Source: Campylobacter concisus | GTDB lineage: Bacteria > Campylobacterota > Campylobacteria > Campylobacterales > Campylobacteraceae | Direction: 5' to 3' | Assembly (NCBI RefSeq): GCF_003048875.2 | Contig: NZ_CP049264.1 | Location: 496,001 to 560,000, forward strand | Length of the DNA stretch: 64,000 nucleotides | In this document: positions 17,847 through 28,381 of the stretch, piece after piece | Layout of the letters: the number at the start of each line of letters is the position of its first letter | Position numbering within the stretch: position 1 is the stretch's first letter | Notes under the pieces: model-generated | The model's input: the letters and a program-made list of their open reading frames with translations, nothing else | Told to the model about the DNA's origin: nothing | The model's database searches: none | Made by a program: the position numbers and the translations under genes

Positions 17847-18395
17847 GTGACACTAATAGCGGGGCTGGGAAATCCTGGCTCCAAATACGAAAACACTAGA
17901 CACAACATAGGCTTTATGCTTATAGATCTCCTAAAAGACTCAAATTTCAAAGATGTTAGCTCAGCCAAATTTCAAGGCGAAGTTTTTAAATTTAACGATA
18001 TTATCTTGCTAAAACCAACGACCTTTATGAACCTCTCAGGTCAAAGTGTAAAGGCAGTAAAAGACTTTTATAAACCAGATAGGATAATCGTCATCCACGA
18101 CGATCTTGACCTTAGTTTTGGCGCTGTTAAATTTAAAAAAGGCGGCAGTAGTGGCGGACATAACGGCATAAAATCGATTGATAATCTAATAGGCAACGAC
18201 TACGAAAGAGTGCGCGTTGGTATCGGACATGATGGCGATGCTAAAAATTTCGTCCTTGGCGAGTTTAGCGACGAGGAGAAAAAGGCTTTAGATGAAATTT
18301 TAGCCTATACAAAAAATGCGGTTTGCGAGCTACTAAAGAGCGACATCAACGAAATTTCACAAAAATTTACGGTAAAAAAAGGTCTTATCAAATGA
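17847..18395 (+). CDS. pth: Peptidyl-tRNA hydrolase
   Basis: This 182-residue enzyme releases peptides from stalled peptidyl-tRNA. The N-terminus LIAGLGNPGSKYENTRHNIGF contains the catalytic His (NTRHN), LLKPTTFMNLSGQSV follows with its Asn, and VIHDDLDLSFG carries the catalytic Asp. GGSSGGHNGIKSI completes the active site. The start is GTG 17847 after AAAAAGGG. Its stop overlaps the next gene in an ATGA arrangement. Confidence 0.95.
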   Translation: MTLIAGLGNPGSKYENTRHNIGFMLIDLLKDSNFKDVSSAKFQGEVFKFNDIILLKPTTFMNLSGQSVKAVKDFYKPDRIIVIHDDLDLSFGAVKFKKGGSSGGHNGIKSIDNLIGNDYERVRVGIGHDGDAKNFVLGEFSDEEKKALDEILAYTKNAVCELLKSDINEISQKFTVKKGLIK

Positions 18396-19456
18396 AACTA
18401 TACGCCAGATACGTTGGCTGGGTCTATATAAAATCTTTTCTTATCGTATTTTTAGCGCTTGAGCTATTTTATGTTGGCATTGATCTGCTTACAAATTTAA
18501 AAGATCTGCCGCCATCTGCTAACCTTCAGCTACTCTATGTTGGCCTTACTGCACTAAGTGCCATTAGCTATGTTTTGCCACTTTCACTCATTTTTGCGCT
18601 AATAATTTTGCATGTAAATATGGTCAGATCAAACGAGCTAATCAGCTTTTATGCTCTTGGCATCAGTAAAAACAAGCTCATTTTACCACCATTTCTCATC
18701 GCATTTTTTGTGACGATTTCTTACGTTGGGCTAAATTTTACGCCATTTGCTTATGCACATGACTATCAAAAGAGTATCGCAAAAAACACCGCTTTTTCAA
18801 AAAGCACAAACGACTCATTTTTGAAATTTGAAGGCAAATTTATCTATATAAAAGAGCTAAACTCAGCCAAGCAAAGAGCAAATGATGTGAGAATTTTTGA
18901 CATTAATGGCACTGACTTGCTCTCGACAACCTTTGCCGACCACGCTAAATTTAAAGACAATGAGTGGGTTTTAGAAGATGTAAATCAGACCTTTTTGCCT
19001 CAAAGCTTAGAGCTTGGCGAAAGTGGCTTTAGCAAGGTAAAAAGCGAAAATTTAGATGCATTAAGAGGCTTTAAGCCAAAGAGCATTGAAAGTGCTGCAA
19101 GCGTTGAAAACTCGAAATTTAACATACCTGATGCGATAAATTTTATAAAGACATTTAAAAACGAAGGCATAGGGCTTGACAGCGCAAGGACTGCATTTTA
19201 TAACCTTGCCATCACGCCATTTTTTGCGCCATTTTTATTGCTTATTTTCTACTATCATTTGCCAGTGACTGGCAGGTTTTTTAACCTCGCACTCTCAACA
19301 TTTATCTTTGTTGTGATAACACTCGTAGTTTGGGGACTTCTCTTTATCTTAACCAAATTTGCTCAAACCTCAGTCATCTTGCCAGAGATCGGCATGGTGC
19401 TTCCTGTTATTTTGCTTTTTGCATACGCCATTTATCTCATAAAATCGCATCGTTAA
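18392..19456 (+). CDS. LptF/LptG-family lipopolysaccharide export permease
   Basis: This 354-residue inner-membrane protein has three N-terminal and three C-terminal membrane segments around a periplasmic beta domain (about 125-260). LYARYVGWVYIKSFL and ALSAISYVLPLSLIFALI are typical of YjgP/YjgQ permeases. With LptB, members extract LPS/LOS from the inner membrane. The frame opens upstream at 18323, but ATG 18392 is preceded by a purine-rich AAAAAAAGG and overlaps the pth stop. Whether it is LptF or LptG cannot be told from motifs alone. Confidence 0.83.
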   Translation: MKLYARYVGWVYIKSFLIVFLALELFYVGIDLLTNLKDLPPSANLQLLYVGLTALSAISYVLPLSLIFALIILHVNMVRSNELISFYALGISKNKLILPPFLIAFFVTISYVGLNFTPFAYAHDYQKSIAKNTAFSKSTNDSFLKFEGKFIYIKELNSAKQRANDVRIFDINGTDLLSTTFADHAKFKDNEWVLEDVNQTFLPQSLELGESGFSKVKSENLDALRGFKPKSIESAASVENSKFNIPDAINFIKTFKNEGIGLDSARTAFYNLAITPFFAPFLLLIFYYHLPVTGRFFNLALSTFIFVVITLVVWGLLFILTKFAQTSVILPEIGMVLPVILLFAYAIYLIKSHR

Positions 19457-19478
19457 GCCAAATTTTGGCAACTTTTTT
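19457..19478 (+). terminator. Terminator after the LptF/G permease gene
   Basis: GCCAAA / TTTGGC at 19457-19469, followed after three bases by TTTTTT (19473-19478), gives a short stem with a T run right after the stop codon. TAAAAT at 19480-19485 may be the -10 of lysA. Confidence 0.45.
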
Positions 19479-19511
19479 GTAAAATCAAGCCATTTTAAAA
19501 AAGGCTATTTT

Positions 19512-20735
19512 ATGGATTTTAAAGAGCTTGCAGGCAAATACAAAACCCCACTTTACGTTTATGATTTTAACTACATTAAAGAGCGCTATGAAGCGCTAAA
19601 AAACGCATTTTACGCTAGAAAATCTCTAGTTTGCTACGCTGTAAAAGCAAACTCAAATTTAAGCGTTTTAAAATTTCTGGCTGATCTTGGAGCTGGATTT
19701 GACTGCGTGAGCATCGGCGAGGTCAAAAGAGCGCTTTTGGCAGGTGCTAAGAGATATCAGATCATCTTTAGCGGCGTTGGCAAGAGCGATGAAGAGCTAA
19801 AAGAGGCTTTAGAAAATGAAATTTTACTGATAAATGTCGAGAGTTTTGCCGAGCTTTTAAGGCTTGAAGAGATAGCAAAAGGGCTAAATTTAAAAGCAAG
19901 GATTAGCATCAGGGTAAATCCAGGCGTTGATGCTAAAACGCACCCATATATCTCAACAGGGCTAAATGAAAACAAATTTGGAGTTGATGCGGTGACCGCT
20001 AAAAAGATGTATATCCACGCTAAAGCTTCAGAGTTTCTTGAGCCAACTGGCATACATTTTCACATCGGCTCGCAGCTAACTTCACTTAGCCCGATAATAG
20101 ACGCTGCAAAGATCGTTAGCGAGCTTTTAAGAGAGCTAAGAGCGCTTGAGATCGATATCAAATTCTTTGATGTTGGCGGCGGACTTGGCATCATCTATAA
20201 CGATGAAAAAGAGATAAATTTATACGACTACGCACAAGGAATTTTAGGCGCACTAAAAGGTCAAGATGTGACCATCGTTTGCGAGCCAGGACGCTTTATC
20301 GTGGGTAATGCTGGCTACTTTGTCGCAAGCGTTTTATATGAGAAATTTAACGGAAAAAAGAGATTTGTCATCACTGATGGCGCGATGAATGATCTCATAA
20401 GACCAAGCCTTTATGGCGCGCATCACAAAATTTTCGCCTACGGCAAGGATGAAAATTTAGGCACTTGCGATGTGGTCGGTCCAGTTTGTGAAAGCGGCGA
20501 CTTTTTAGCAAAAGATATCAAGCTACCAGAGTGTGAAAGTGGCGACGTCATCGTGGTTAAAGGGGCTGGAGCTTATGGATTTAGTATGAGCTCAAACTAC
20601 AACACAAGAAACAGAGCTGCTGAAGTTTGCGTGCTTGATGGCAAAGATAGGCTGATAAGAAGACGTGAGTGCTTTGAGGACGTCGTGGCACCTGAGATTG
20701 AGTTTTTGGAGAGCACTGATGCAAGAGCTAAATGA
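19512..20735 (+). CDS. lysA: Diaminopimelate decarboxylase
   Basis: This 407-residue PLP enzyme of the alanine-racemase-fold group makes lysine from meso-diaminopimelate. The PLP lysine lies in VCYAVKANSNLSVLK (near 40), the phosphate loop is DVGGGLGI, HFHIGSQL contacts PLP, EPGRFIVGNAGYF carries substrate contacts and the CESGD motif (VGPVCESGDFL) carries the catalytic cysteine. Length is typical (about 405). The end overlaps pheA by 17 bases, and hisC follows, giving an amino-acid biosynthesis run. Confidence 0.96.
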   Translation: MDFKELAGKYKTPLYVYDFNYIKERYEALKNAFYARKSLVCYAVKANSNLSVLKFLADLGAGFDCVSIGEVKRALLAGAKRYQIIFSGVGKSDEELKEALENEILLINVESFAELLRLEEIAKGLNLKARISIRVNPGVDAKTHPYISTGLNENKFGVDAVTAKKMYIHAKASEFLEPTGIHFHIGSQLTSLSPIIDAAKIVSELLRELRALEIDIKFFDVGGGLGIIYNDEKEINLYDYAQGILGALKGQDVTIVCEPGRFIVGNAGYFVASVLYEKFNGKKRFVITDGAMNDLIRPSLYGAHHKIFAYGKDENLGTCDVVGPVCESGDFLAKDIKLPECESGDVIVVKGAGAYGFSMSSNYNTRNRAAEVCVLDGKDRLIRRRECFEDVVAPEIEFLESTDARAK

Positions 20736-21798
20736 GCTTAGAAAAGAGATCGATAGTATAGATGATCTCATCTTAAATAAACTAAATGAAAGAATGAAGC
20801 TTGTCGAGCAGATCGGCAAGCTAAAGCAAACGACTGGGACGCCTATATATCGCCCTGAGCGTGAGCGAGCCATTATAAATCGCTTAACTAGCCTTAGCAA
20901 AGATAAAGCCTTAAATAAGGCTGCGATCGAGGCCATCTATCTTGAAATTTTTGCTGTTAGTAGAAATTTAGAGATGCCTCAAAAGATCGTCTATCTAGGG
21001 CCTGAGGGCACTTATACGCATCAAGCGGCGCAAAGTAGATTTGGTGCGATGAGTGCCTATCTGCCACTTGCTACGATCGAGGCAGTTTTTACTAAGCTAG
21101 CTCAAAAAGAGGCAAAATACGGCGTCGTGCCTATCGAAAACAACACTGAAGGCGCTGTTGGAGCTACGCTTGATTGTTTGAGTAAATTTGATGATATAAA
21201 GATAGTGGCAGAGCTCTACGTAGATATCCACCACAGCTTTGTTAGCATAAATGAAAATTTAAAAGAGATAAAGCGAATTTACTCGCATCCGCAAGGCTAC
21301 AACCAGTGCCGTAAATTTTTAGAAGATCACATGCTAAATGAGGTCGAATTTGTCCCAGCCAAATCAACCGCAGCAGCTGCATATATGGCATCTATGGATA
21401 GAGAATCAGCCGCCATTTGCTCAAAAATCGCAGCTAAAATTTACAACGTGCCAATCGTCTATGAGACCATTGAAGATAATATGGCAAATAGAACGAGATT
21501 TTTGATCTTAAGCGATTTTAAAAATGCCAAGGTTGAAAACTCAAAAACTTCGATCCTAGCAAAGACTGATCACAGTCCAGGACGCCTTGCTGATCTGCTT
21601 TCTATCTTTAAAAATGAGAATATCAATATCACAAAACTTGAGTCACGTCCTATAAAGCAGCGCGAATTTAAGTCAATTTTTTACCTTGACTTTGAGGGGC
21701 ATATAGACGATGAGAAGGTGCAAAACGCCTTTGAGCTCGCAAAAGAGAGCGGCGCTGAGATAACGTGGCTTGGAAGCTATTTAAACGGAGAAGAGTAA
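20719..21798 (+). CDS. pheA: Bifunctional chorismate mutase / prephenate dehydratase
   Basis: This 359-residue enzyme turns chorismate into phenylpyruvate. Residues 1-90 are an AroQ chorismate mutase ([30 protein letters not shown]). Prephenate dehydratase follows ([25 protein letters not shown] and the catalytic NRTRFLIL). A C-terminal ACT domain ([26 protein letters not shown]) is the phenylalanine-sensing part. The open frame starts at 20665, but ATG 20719 is the start that gives a normal mutase N-terminus. Its TAA overlaps the hisC ATG. Confidence 0.95.
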   Translation: MQELNELRKEIDSIDDLILNKLNERMKLVEQIGKLKQTTGTPIYRPERERAIINRLTSLSKDKALNKAAIEAIYLEIFAVSRNLEMPQKIVYLGPEGTYTHQAAQSRFGAMSAYLPLATIEAVFTKLAQKEAKYGVVPIENNTEGAVGATLDCLSKFDDIKIVAELYVDIHHSFVSINENLKEIKRIYSHPQGYNQCRKFLEDHMLNEVEFVPAKSTAAAAYMASMDRESAAICSKIAAKIYNVPIVYETIEDNMANRTRFLILSDFKNAKVENSKTSILAKTDHSPGRLADLLSIFKNENINITKLESRPIKQREFKSIFYLDFEGHIDDEKVQNAFELAKESGAEITWLGSYLNGEE

Positions 21799-22895
21799 TG
21801 AAATTTAATGACTTTTTAGATGATCTAGTAAATTACGAGGCTGGAAAGCCGATCGAGCTTGTAGTTAGAGAGTTTGGCATCGATGCAAAAGATGTGATAA
21901 AACTAGCGAGCAATGAAAACCCTTTTGGCACTAGCAAACGCGTAGAAGAGGCGCTAAAAGAGGTCGCTAAAAACGCACATCTCTATCCAGACGATAGCTA
22001 CTTTGAGCTAAAAGAGGGGCTGGCTAAGAAATTTGGCATAACTAGCAAAAATTTAATCATCGGCTCTGGAAGCGACCAGATCATAGAATACGCACTTCAC
22101 GCAAAGGCGAACAAGCAAAGTGGTGTTTTGATGGCTGGCGTGACATTTGCGATGTATGAAATTTATGCAAAACAAACAGGGGCTAAAATTTACCGCACAA
22201 AGAGCGTGGAGCATAATTTGAGCGAGTTTTTAGAAATTTATAACGCGCACAAAGATGAAATATCAGTAATCTTTCTTTGCCTGCCAAACAACCCTTTGGG
22301 CGAATGCATCGATGCCGACGAGGTCTATAAATTTATAAAAAACATTGATGAAAACACGCTTGTGGTGCTTGATTGTGCTTACAACGAATTTGCTAAATTT
22401 AAAGACAGCAAAAAAGAGATAAAGCCAAGCGAAGTGGTGAAATTTAAAAACGCCATCTATCTTGGCACTTTCTCAAAAGCCTATGCACTTGGCGGCATGC
22501 GCGTAGGATACGGCGTGGCAAATGAAGAGATCATAGGCGCTCTTTCAAAGCTAAGAGCTCCATTTAACATCACAACTCCAAGCCTAAGAGCAGCGATAGT
22601 GGCGCTTGGAGATGATGAATTTGTGCAAAAAACTATGCAAAACAACTTCGAGCAGATGAAGAGATATGAGGAATTTGCAAGGCAAAATGGCATCGAGTTT
22701 ATCCCAAGCTACACAAATTTCATCACTTTTAAATTTAACGAGCCAAAATCAAGCCAGATATGCGAAAAGATGCTAAAAAAAGGTATAATTTTACGAGATT
22801 TAAAAAGCTACGCCTTAAATGCGGTGAGAATCACCATCGGTCAGGCATGGCAAAACGATAGAGTTTTTGAAGAGTTAGAGCAAATTTTAAAGTAG
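21798..22895 (+). CDS. hisC: Histidinol-phosphate aminotransferase
   Basis: This 365-residue class II PLP aminotransferase acts in histidine synthesis and in many bacteria also on aromatic amino acids, which fits its coupling to phe[44 protein letters not shown] and the PLP lysine in [17 protein letters not shown] are clear. The frame opens at 21765, but ATG 21798, overlapping the pheA stop, gives the standard N-terminus. fliF starts 4 bases after the stop. Confidence 0.94.
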   Translation: MKFNDFLDDLVNYEAGKPIELVVREFGIDAKDVIKLASNENPFGTSKRVEEALKEVAKNAHLYPDDSYFELKEGLAKKFGITSKNLIIGSGSDQIIEYALHAKANKQSGVLMAGVTFAMYEIYAKQTGAKIYRTKSVEHNLSEFLEIYNAHKDEISVIFLCLPNNPLGECIDADEVYKFIKNIDENTLVVLDCAYNEFAKFKDSKKEIKPSEVVKFKNAIYLGTFSKAYALGGMRVGYGVANEEIIGALSKLRAPFNITTPSLRAAIVALGDDEFVQKTMQNNFEQMKRYEEFARQNGIEFIPSYTNFITFKFNEPKSSQICEKMLKKGIILRDLKSYALNAVRITIGQAWQNDRVFEELEQILK

Positions 22896-22899
22896 GGAT

Positions 22900-24597
22900 A
22901 TGGATTTTAAGGCATTACTTCATCAAATAAGTCAAATTTATCAAAAGCTTTCACTAAAACAAAAGATCGTCGCAGGCAGCTCGATCGTCTTAGTAGTGGC
23001 TTTTTTGGTATTTTTAACGCTTTACAAAAGCAAAAGTGATAGCTTTGCAGGATATAGCGTCCTTTTTGAAAACATCAGCCCAAGCGACTCAGCCTTAATA
23101 GTCGATCAGCTAAACAAAGATGGCATCAAGTATAAACTAGCAAATGAAGGCACGATCCTTGTGCCAACAAGCGATGTATATAAAGAGCGTATCGCTGTTG
23201 CAACGCTTGGCATACCAAAAGAGAGCAAGATCGGTTTTGAAATTTTTGACAAGCAAGAATTTGGCGCAACAGACGCCGAGCAGAGAGTTAAATTTCAAAG
23301 AGCGCTTGAGGGCGAGCTAGCTAGAACGATCGAGAGCCTCTCATCTATCCAAAAAGCAACCGTAAGAATAGCCATACCAAAAGAGAGCGTCTTTACTGAA
23401 AGACAAGCACTTCCGACCGCTTCTATTGTCGTTGAGCTAAAGCCAGGCGTTAGTCTAAATGCGAAGCAAATTTTTGGCATTAAAAACCTAGTCGCCGCCT
23501 CTGTTACAAATTTAAGCACCGAAAATGTAAAGATCGTCAATCAAGATGGCGTTGCACTTGGCGATGAGGACGGTGAGTTTGATAGTGATGCCATAGCTCA
23601 GCAGATCCGCTATAAGCGCGAGTTTGAAAATAATTACGAGCAAAAGATCGTAAATGTCCTAGCTCCTATCGTGGGCGGGGCAGATAAGGTCGTAGCAAAG
23701 GTAAATATCGACTTTGACTTTGATAAAAAAGATACAAAAAGCGAGGTTTATGACCCAAATAACGTCGTAAGAAGCGAGAGCAACATCGAAGAAAAGCGCC
23801 AAGGATCAGCTCCAAATGAAGTAGGCGGCGTACCAGGTGCGGTTAGTAATATAGGCCCTGTTCAAGGGCTAGATGATAGCACTTTAAAAGAGCAGTACAA
23901 CAAAAGCTCGCAGCAGACAAACTACGAAATTTCAAAGAAAGTGACAAATGTCAAAGGGCAGTTTGCTAGCATAAACAGAGTAAGCGCAGCTGTCGTTATA
24001 GACGGACTTTATCAAAGCAAAAAGGATAAAGACGGCAAGCCAACTGGCGAGCTTGAATTTGCCCCGCTTACCAAAGAGCAAAGAGAATCAATCACAAATT
24101 TAATCAAACAATCAATCGGCTACAATCAAAATAGAGGCGATGAGGTAAGCTTAGATAACTTCGAGTTTAAAACTGGCAAAGATGTCAGCACTGGCGAGAA
24201 GATGGATGGCTTTATGAACAACTACGTGATGCCTTTCTTGCCGCTGCTTAAATACATCTTTGCAGCACTGCTACTTTACGTCTTCTACAAAAAAGTCATC
24301 GTGCCATTTATGCAAAAGATGCTTGAAGAGACGAAAGAAGAAGAGGAGCAAGCCCAGGACGATCTTGAAGATATCGAGGTGGATGCAGAAGATACGCTTG
24401 AGAAATTTAAAGCTGCTCGTAAGAAGGTCGAGGAGCAGCTTGGTCTTAGCGGTGAATTTAACGAAGATGAGCTAAAATACGACGTCCTTCTTGAAAAGAT
24501 GAAGATAATAGTCACTGAACGAAGTGAGGAAATTTCAAATTTACTCCAAGATATGGTTAAAAACGATAGTGACTTTAACATGCGTAAGGAAATTTGA
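22900..24597 (+). CDS. fliF: Flagellar MS-ring protein FliF
   Basis: This 565-residue protein builds the MS ring in the inner membrane. It has TM1 at about 25-45, two YscJ/FliF ring-building motifs (about 50-330, including RVKFQRALEGELARTIESLSSIQKATVRIAIPKESVF), TM2 at about 448-467 (FLPLLKYIFAALLLYVFYKKV) and a C-terminal FliG-binding tail ending DSDFNMRKEI. Length is standard (550-570). It heads fliF-fliG-fliH, and its stop overlaps the fliG ATG. Confidence 0.97.
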   Translation: MDFKALLHQISQIYQKLSLKQKIVAGSSIVLVVAFLVFLTLYKSKSDSFAGYSVLFENISPSDSALIVDQLNKDGIKYKLANEGTILVPTSDVYKERIAVATLGIPKESKIGFEIFDKQEFGATDAEQRVKFQRALEGELARTIESLSSIQKATVRIAIPKESVFTERQALPTASIVVELKPGVSLNAKQIFGIKNLVAASVTNLSTENVKIVNQDGVALGDEDGEFDSDAIAQQIRYKREFENNYEQKIVNVLAPIVGGADKVVAKVNIDFDFDKKDTKSEVYDPNNVVRSESNIEEKRQGSAPNEVGGVPGAVSNIGPVQGLDDSTLKEQYNKSSQQTNYEISKKVTNVKGQFASINRVSAAVVIDGLYQSKKDKDGKPTGELEFAPLTKEQRESITNLIKQSIGYNQNRGDEVSLDNFEFKTGKDVSTGEKMDGFMNNYVMPFLPLLKYIFAALLLYVFYKKVIVPFMQKMLEETKEEEEQAQDDLEDIEVDAEDTLEKFKAARKKVEEQLGLSGEFNEDELKYDVLLEKMKIIVTERSEEISNLLQDMVKNDSDFNMRKEI

Positions 24598-25628
24598 TGT
24601 CTATAAAACTAACCGATAAGCAAAAGATGATATATGACGATCTTTCGATGCCAGAAAAGATCGCTATTTTACTGATCCAGCTTGGCGAAGAGGCGACGGC
24701 TCTTATATTTTCTCACATGGATGTTGATGTCATCACTGAAATTTCAGGCTACATAGCAACTGCAAAAAATATAGACAAACAAGTAGCAGGCGCTATTTTA
24801 GAAGAATTTTACGCTCTCATGCAGTCAAATCAATACATGAGAAGCGGCGGCTTGGAGTATGCAAAAGAAATTTTATACCGCACATTTGGTCCAGAGGCTG
24901 CGCAGAAAATTTTAGACAAGCTTGCAAAAAGCATGGAAAACTCAAAGAGCTTTGGCTATCTTGATAAGATAAAGCCACAACAGCTCGCAGACTTCATCGT
25001 AAAAGAGCACCCTCAAACTATCGCGCTAATCCTTGCCCACATGGACTCAACAAGTGCCGCCGAGACGCTAAGCTTTTTCTCAGATGAGCTAAGAAGTGAG
25101 GTAGTGATCAGGATGGCAAATCTTGGCGAGATCAGCCCATCAGTGATCAAGCGTGTCTCAACCGTGCTTGAGGGCAAACTAGAAAGCCTCACATCTTACA
25201 AGGTCGAGGTTGGTGGCCCAAGAGCTGTGGCAGAAGTGCTTAACAGACTTGGTCAAAAAGCTAGCAAAAGCACGATCGAGCGCATCGAGCAAAGTGACGA
25301 TAAGCTTGCTACAACGATCAAAGAGCTTATGTTTACATTTGAAGATATTATCAATCTTAACGCAACTGCGATTAGAGAAATTCTTAAAAATGTCGATAAA
25401 AAAGACCTTATGGTTGCATTTAAGGGCTCAAGCGATGGCATTAAAGATAAATTTTTATCAAATATGTCTCAGCGTGCGGCCGAAGCCTTTAAAGAGGAGA
25501 TGCAATACCTTGGCGCTGTGCGTGTAAAGGATGTTGAAGAGGCGCAAAGACGCATCGTTGAGGTCGTTCAAGGTCTAGCTGATCAGGGCGTCTTCCAAGT
25601 TGGCGAAGCAGATGAGATGATAGAATGA
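24597..25628 (+). CDS. fliG: Flagellar motor switch protein FliG
   Basis: This 343-residue rotor protein has an N-terminal domain that binds FliF, a middle domain with the EHPQTIALILAHM sequence that binds FliM, and a C-terminal domain whose charged helix (ILKNVDKKDLMVAFKGSSDGIKDKFLSNMSQRAAEAFKEEM) meets MotA. ATG 24597 overlaps the fliF TGA; a TTG three bases earlier is in frame but less likely. It overlaps fliH by ATGA. Confidence 0.97.
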   Translation: MSIKLTDKQKMIYDDLSMPEKIAILLIQLGEEATALIFSHMDVDVITEISGYIATAKNIDKQVAGAILEEFYALMQSNQYMRSGGLEYAKEILYRTFGPEAAQKILDKLAKSMENSKSFGYLDKIKPQQLADFIVKEHPQTIALILAHMDSTSAAETLSFFSDELRSEVVIRMANLGEISPSVIKRVSTVLEGKLESLTSYKVEVGGPRAVAEVLNRLGQKASKSTIERIEQSDDKLATTIKELMFTFEDIINLNATAIREILKNVDKKDLMVAFKGSSDGIKDKFLSNMSQRAAEAFKEEMQYLGAVRVKDVEEAQRRIVEVVQGLADQGVFQVGEADEMIE

Positions 25629-26491
25629 AAAGTAGCGTAATAACAAGTGAGACCTCGCCGGCTCACTTTATAGAAAATTATAGATTTAAGGTGCTTGGCA
25701 GCAACGAAAGAGCCCAAGATAGCGCACCTGTTTTGATAGAAGAGAACAACCTTAGCGAAGAGCTAAATGAGCAAAATTTAGAGCAAGGTGGTGAAAATTT
25801 CACGCCTCAGATGCCGCACCCAGTGCAACCAAACATGCAAAATCACTTTGCGCCTCAGCCTCAAAACAGCCAAGCTCACCAGCCTGGATTTGATTCAAAT
25901 TTTGTCGAGGAGCTGCTTAAAAAGACAGATGAGCTAAGCAGTAATATCATCAAACTTCAAATGCAGATAGAAAATCAAGAGAGTGAATTTGCAAAGCGAC
26001 TTGAAGCTGAGATCGCCCGTGCAAAAGAGGATGGCAAAAACGAAGGCATCGCTCAAACAAATGCTGCAAACGAGGCAAAGATAAAGGAGCTTGAGGCTAA
26101 ATTTAGTGCTTCAGCCACAAAGCTAGATGAGCAGTATGTTAAATTTGATGAGTTTTTGAAAAAGAGCGAGGAAGAGCTTGGGCAAACTGCGATAAAGATT
26201 GCCAAAGAGGTGATAGAAAAAGAGGTTTCAAGCGCATCTAGCCAGATCGCTCATCACCTAGCAAATTCGCTTATAAAAGAGCTAAGCGACGTAAAAAATA
26301 TAGAAATTCGCGTAAATCCAGAAGATAGCGACTATCTAAAAGAGCAATTTAGTAAAAACGAACGCGTAAAAGTAAGCGCTGATGACGCCATAAGCAAGGG
26401 CGGCGTGGTGATAATAAGCGAGGGCGGAAACATCGATGCGACGATGCAAACAAGGCTTGAGAAGCTAAAAATGCTGGTAAATAATGAATAA
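25625..26491 (+). CDS. fliH: Flagellar assembly protein FliH
   Basis: This 288-residue protein regulates the export ATPase FliI. The N-terminal third is Gln/Asn/Pro-rich and probably disordered. A long charged coiled coil follows (about 95-185), with the C-terminal FliH/YscL domain (LGQTAIKIAKEVIEKEVSSASSQIAHHLANSLIKEL ... IEIRVNPEDSDYL) after it. Its position after fliG and 4-base overlap support the call; fliI is not adjacent. The stop overlaps dxs by 8 bases. Confidence 0.9.
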   Translation: MKSSVITSETSPAHFIENYRFKVLGSNERAQDSAPVLIEENNLSEELNEQNLEQGGENFTPQMPHPVQPNMQNHFAPQPQNSQAHQPGFDSNFVEELLKKTDELSSNIIKLQMQIENQESEFAKRLEAEIARAKEDGKNEGIAQTNAANEAKIKELEAKFSASATKLDEQYVKFDEFLKKSEEELGQTAIKIAKEVIEKEVSSASSQIAHHLANSLIKELSDVKNIEIRVNPEDSDYLKEQFSKNERVKVSADDAISKGGVVIISEGGNIDATMQTRLEKLKMLVNNE

Positions 26492-28310
26492 AGACGTTAA
26501 AAGCCTAAATGTCGATGAGCTAAACGCGCTTTGCCACGACATCAGAGATAAAATTTTAGCTACCGTTAGTAAAAATGGCGGTCATCTTAGCTCAAATATC
26601 GGTGCAGTCGAGATTATCGTTGCGATGCATAAAATTTTTGACGTTACAAAAGATCCGTTTATTTTTGATGTGAGCCACCAAAGCTACGCACATAAGTTAC
26701 TAACTGGGCGCTGGGATAGCTTTGATACGCTTAGAAAATTTAACGGCATCAGCGGCTACACAAAGCCAAGCGAGAGCAAATTTGACTACTTTGTAGCAGG
26801 CCATAGCTCAACGTCCATTTCACTTGCAGTTGGCGCTGCAAAGGCGATCAAACTAAAAAATGAAGAGCGCTTGCCAGTGGCTGTCATAGGCGACGGCTCG
26901 CTAAGTGGCGGCATGGCGTATGAGGCGCTAAATGAGCTTGGGGATAGAAAATACCCTTGCGTCATCATCCTAAACGACAATGAGATGAGCATAAGTAAGC
27001 CAATAGGCGCACTCAGCAAGTATCTAAGCCAGATGATGGCTGGGCAGTTTTATCAAAAATTTAAAGGCAGGGTTGAGCGCTTTTTAAGCTATATGCCAGA
27101 CTCTGCAGCTTATATGGCTAGACGCATGGAGGAGGGCATCAGACTCATCACTCCTGGCATGTTTTTTGAAGAGCTTGGACTTGAGTATATAGGCCCAGTC
27201 GATGGACACGACCTTTCAGCGCTTCTTAGCACATTTGAAACAGCCAAAAACATGAAAAAGCCAGTCATCGTGCACGTGCAGACACTAAAGGGTAAAGGGT
27301 ATGAATTTGCCGAGGGTTACTATGAAAATTGGCACGGAGTTGGGCCGTTTGATCTAAAAAGTGGCGAATTTATCAAAAGACAGTCAAACAAGTCAGCCAC
27401 GGCGATCTTTAGCGAGCAGCTTTTAAGGATGGCAAGAGAGCATAGCGACATCGTTGGCGTAACGGCTGCGATGCCAACAGGCACTGGCATGGACGCGCTC
27501 ATACATGAGTTTCCAGACCGCTTTTGGGACGTGGCGATAGCCGAGCAGCACGCGGTTACCTCGATGTCAGCCATGGCAAAAGAGGGCTTTAAGCCATTTG
27601 TCGCGATATACTCGACCTTTATGCAAAGGGCCTACGATCAGGTCATCCATGACGCTTCTATACTAAATTTAAACATCACATTTGCGATGGATAGAGCGGG
27701 CATCGTGGGCGAAGACGGCGAAACGCATCAGGGCGCTTTTGATATTAGCTTTTTAAACGCTGTGCCAAACATGGTTCTTTTTGCACCAAGGTGCGAAGAG
27801 AGCATGAAAAATGTTATGGAATTTGCCTACTCATACAAGGGTGTTAGCGCGTTTAGATATCCGCGCGGGGCATTTATCTTAAGAGGTGAGTTTAAGGCTA
27901 AGCCACTTGAGTTTGGCAAGGGTGAAATTTTAGCTGACGCAAAGAGTGACATAGCATTTTTAGGCTACGGTAACGGCGTTGGCAAGGCAAATTTGGTTAG
28001 AAATTTACTAGTTGGCAAGCTCGAAGCTATCCTTGTTGATCTAGTCTTTGTAAAACCACTTGATAGTGAGCTTTTGCTGGATCTTGCAAAACGCACTAAA
28101 AAGTGGTATATCTTTAGTGATAGCGCTAAAAAAGGCGGTGTTGGCGAGATCGTAAGTGCGTTTTTGCAAGAAAATGGCATATCAAATGTAAGCGTTGTTA
28201 GCTTTGAGTATGATGATAAATTTATCCAGCATGGCTCGACAGCAGAGGTCGAAAAGAGTCTTGGCATAAGCGCTGAGCAAATTACCCAAAAATTACTAGA
28301 AAATAATTAA
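26484..28310 (+). CDS. dxs: 1-deoxy-D-xylulose-5-phosphate synthase
   Basis: This 608-residue thiamine-diphosphate enzyme opens the MEP isoprenoid pathway by condensing pyruvate with glyceraldehyde-3-P. GGHLSSNIGAVEI and DVSHQSYAHKLLTGR are at the N-terminus, the ThDP motif is GDGSLSGGMAYEALN..ILNDNEMSIS, and the transketolase-like block is VAIAEQHAVTSMSAMA with AGIVGEDGETHQGAFD. It is co-transcribed with the fli genes through an 8-base overlap, although its function is unrelated. Confidence 0.97.
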   Translation: MNKDVKSLNVDELNALCHDIRDKILATVSKNGGHLSSNIGAVEIIVAMHKIFDVTKDPFIFDVSHQSYAHKLLTGRWDSFDTLRKFNGISGYTKPSESKFDYFVAGHSSTSISLAVGAAKAIKLKNEERLPVAVIGDGSLSGGMAYEALNELGDRKYPCVIILNDNEMSISKPIGALSKYLSQMMAGQFYQKFKGRVERFLSYMPDSAAYMARRMEEGIRLITPGMFFEELGLEYIGPVDGHDLSALLSTFETAKNMKKPVIVHVQTLKGKGYEFAEGYYENWHGVGPFDLKSGEFIKRQSNKSATAIFSEQLLRMAREHSDIVGVTAAMPTGTGMDALIHEFPDRFWDVAIAEQHAVTSMSAMAKEGFKPFVAIYSTFMQRAYDQVIHDASILNLNITFAMDRAGIVGEDGETHQGAFDISFLNAVPNMVLFAPRCEESMKNVMEFAYSYKGVSAFRYPRGAFILRGEFKAKPLEFGKGEILADAKSDIAFLGYGNGVGKANLVRNLLVGKLEAILVDLVFVKPLDSELLLDLAKRTKKWYIFSDSAKKGGVGEIVSAFLQENGISNVSVVSFEYDDKFIQHGSTAEVEKSLGISAEQITQKLLENN

Positions 28311-28321
28311 TATCATTTAAT
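28306..28321. promoter_or_regulatory. AT-rich inverted repeat upstream of perR
   Basis: ATTAA-N6-TTAAT spans the dxs stop and the 71-bp gap before perR. Fur-family repressors often bind AT-rich palindromes of this type and regulate themselves, so this is a candidate PerR site, on weak evidence. Confidence 0.25.
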
Positions 28322-28381
28322 AAAGAAACGTTTAATATTACTTTTGCTAGCATAAAGCAAAAATTTGTATAGGGGAAAATT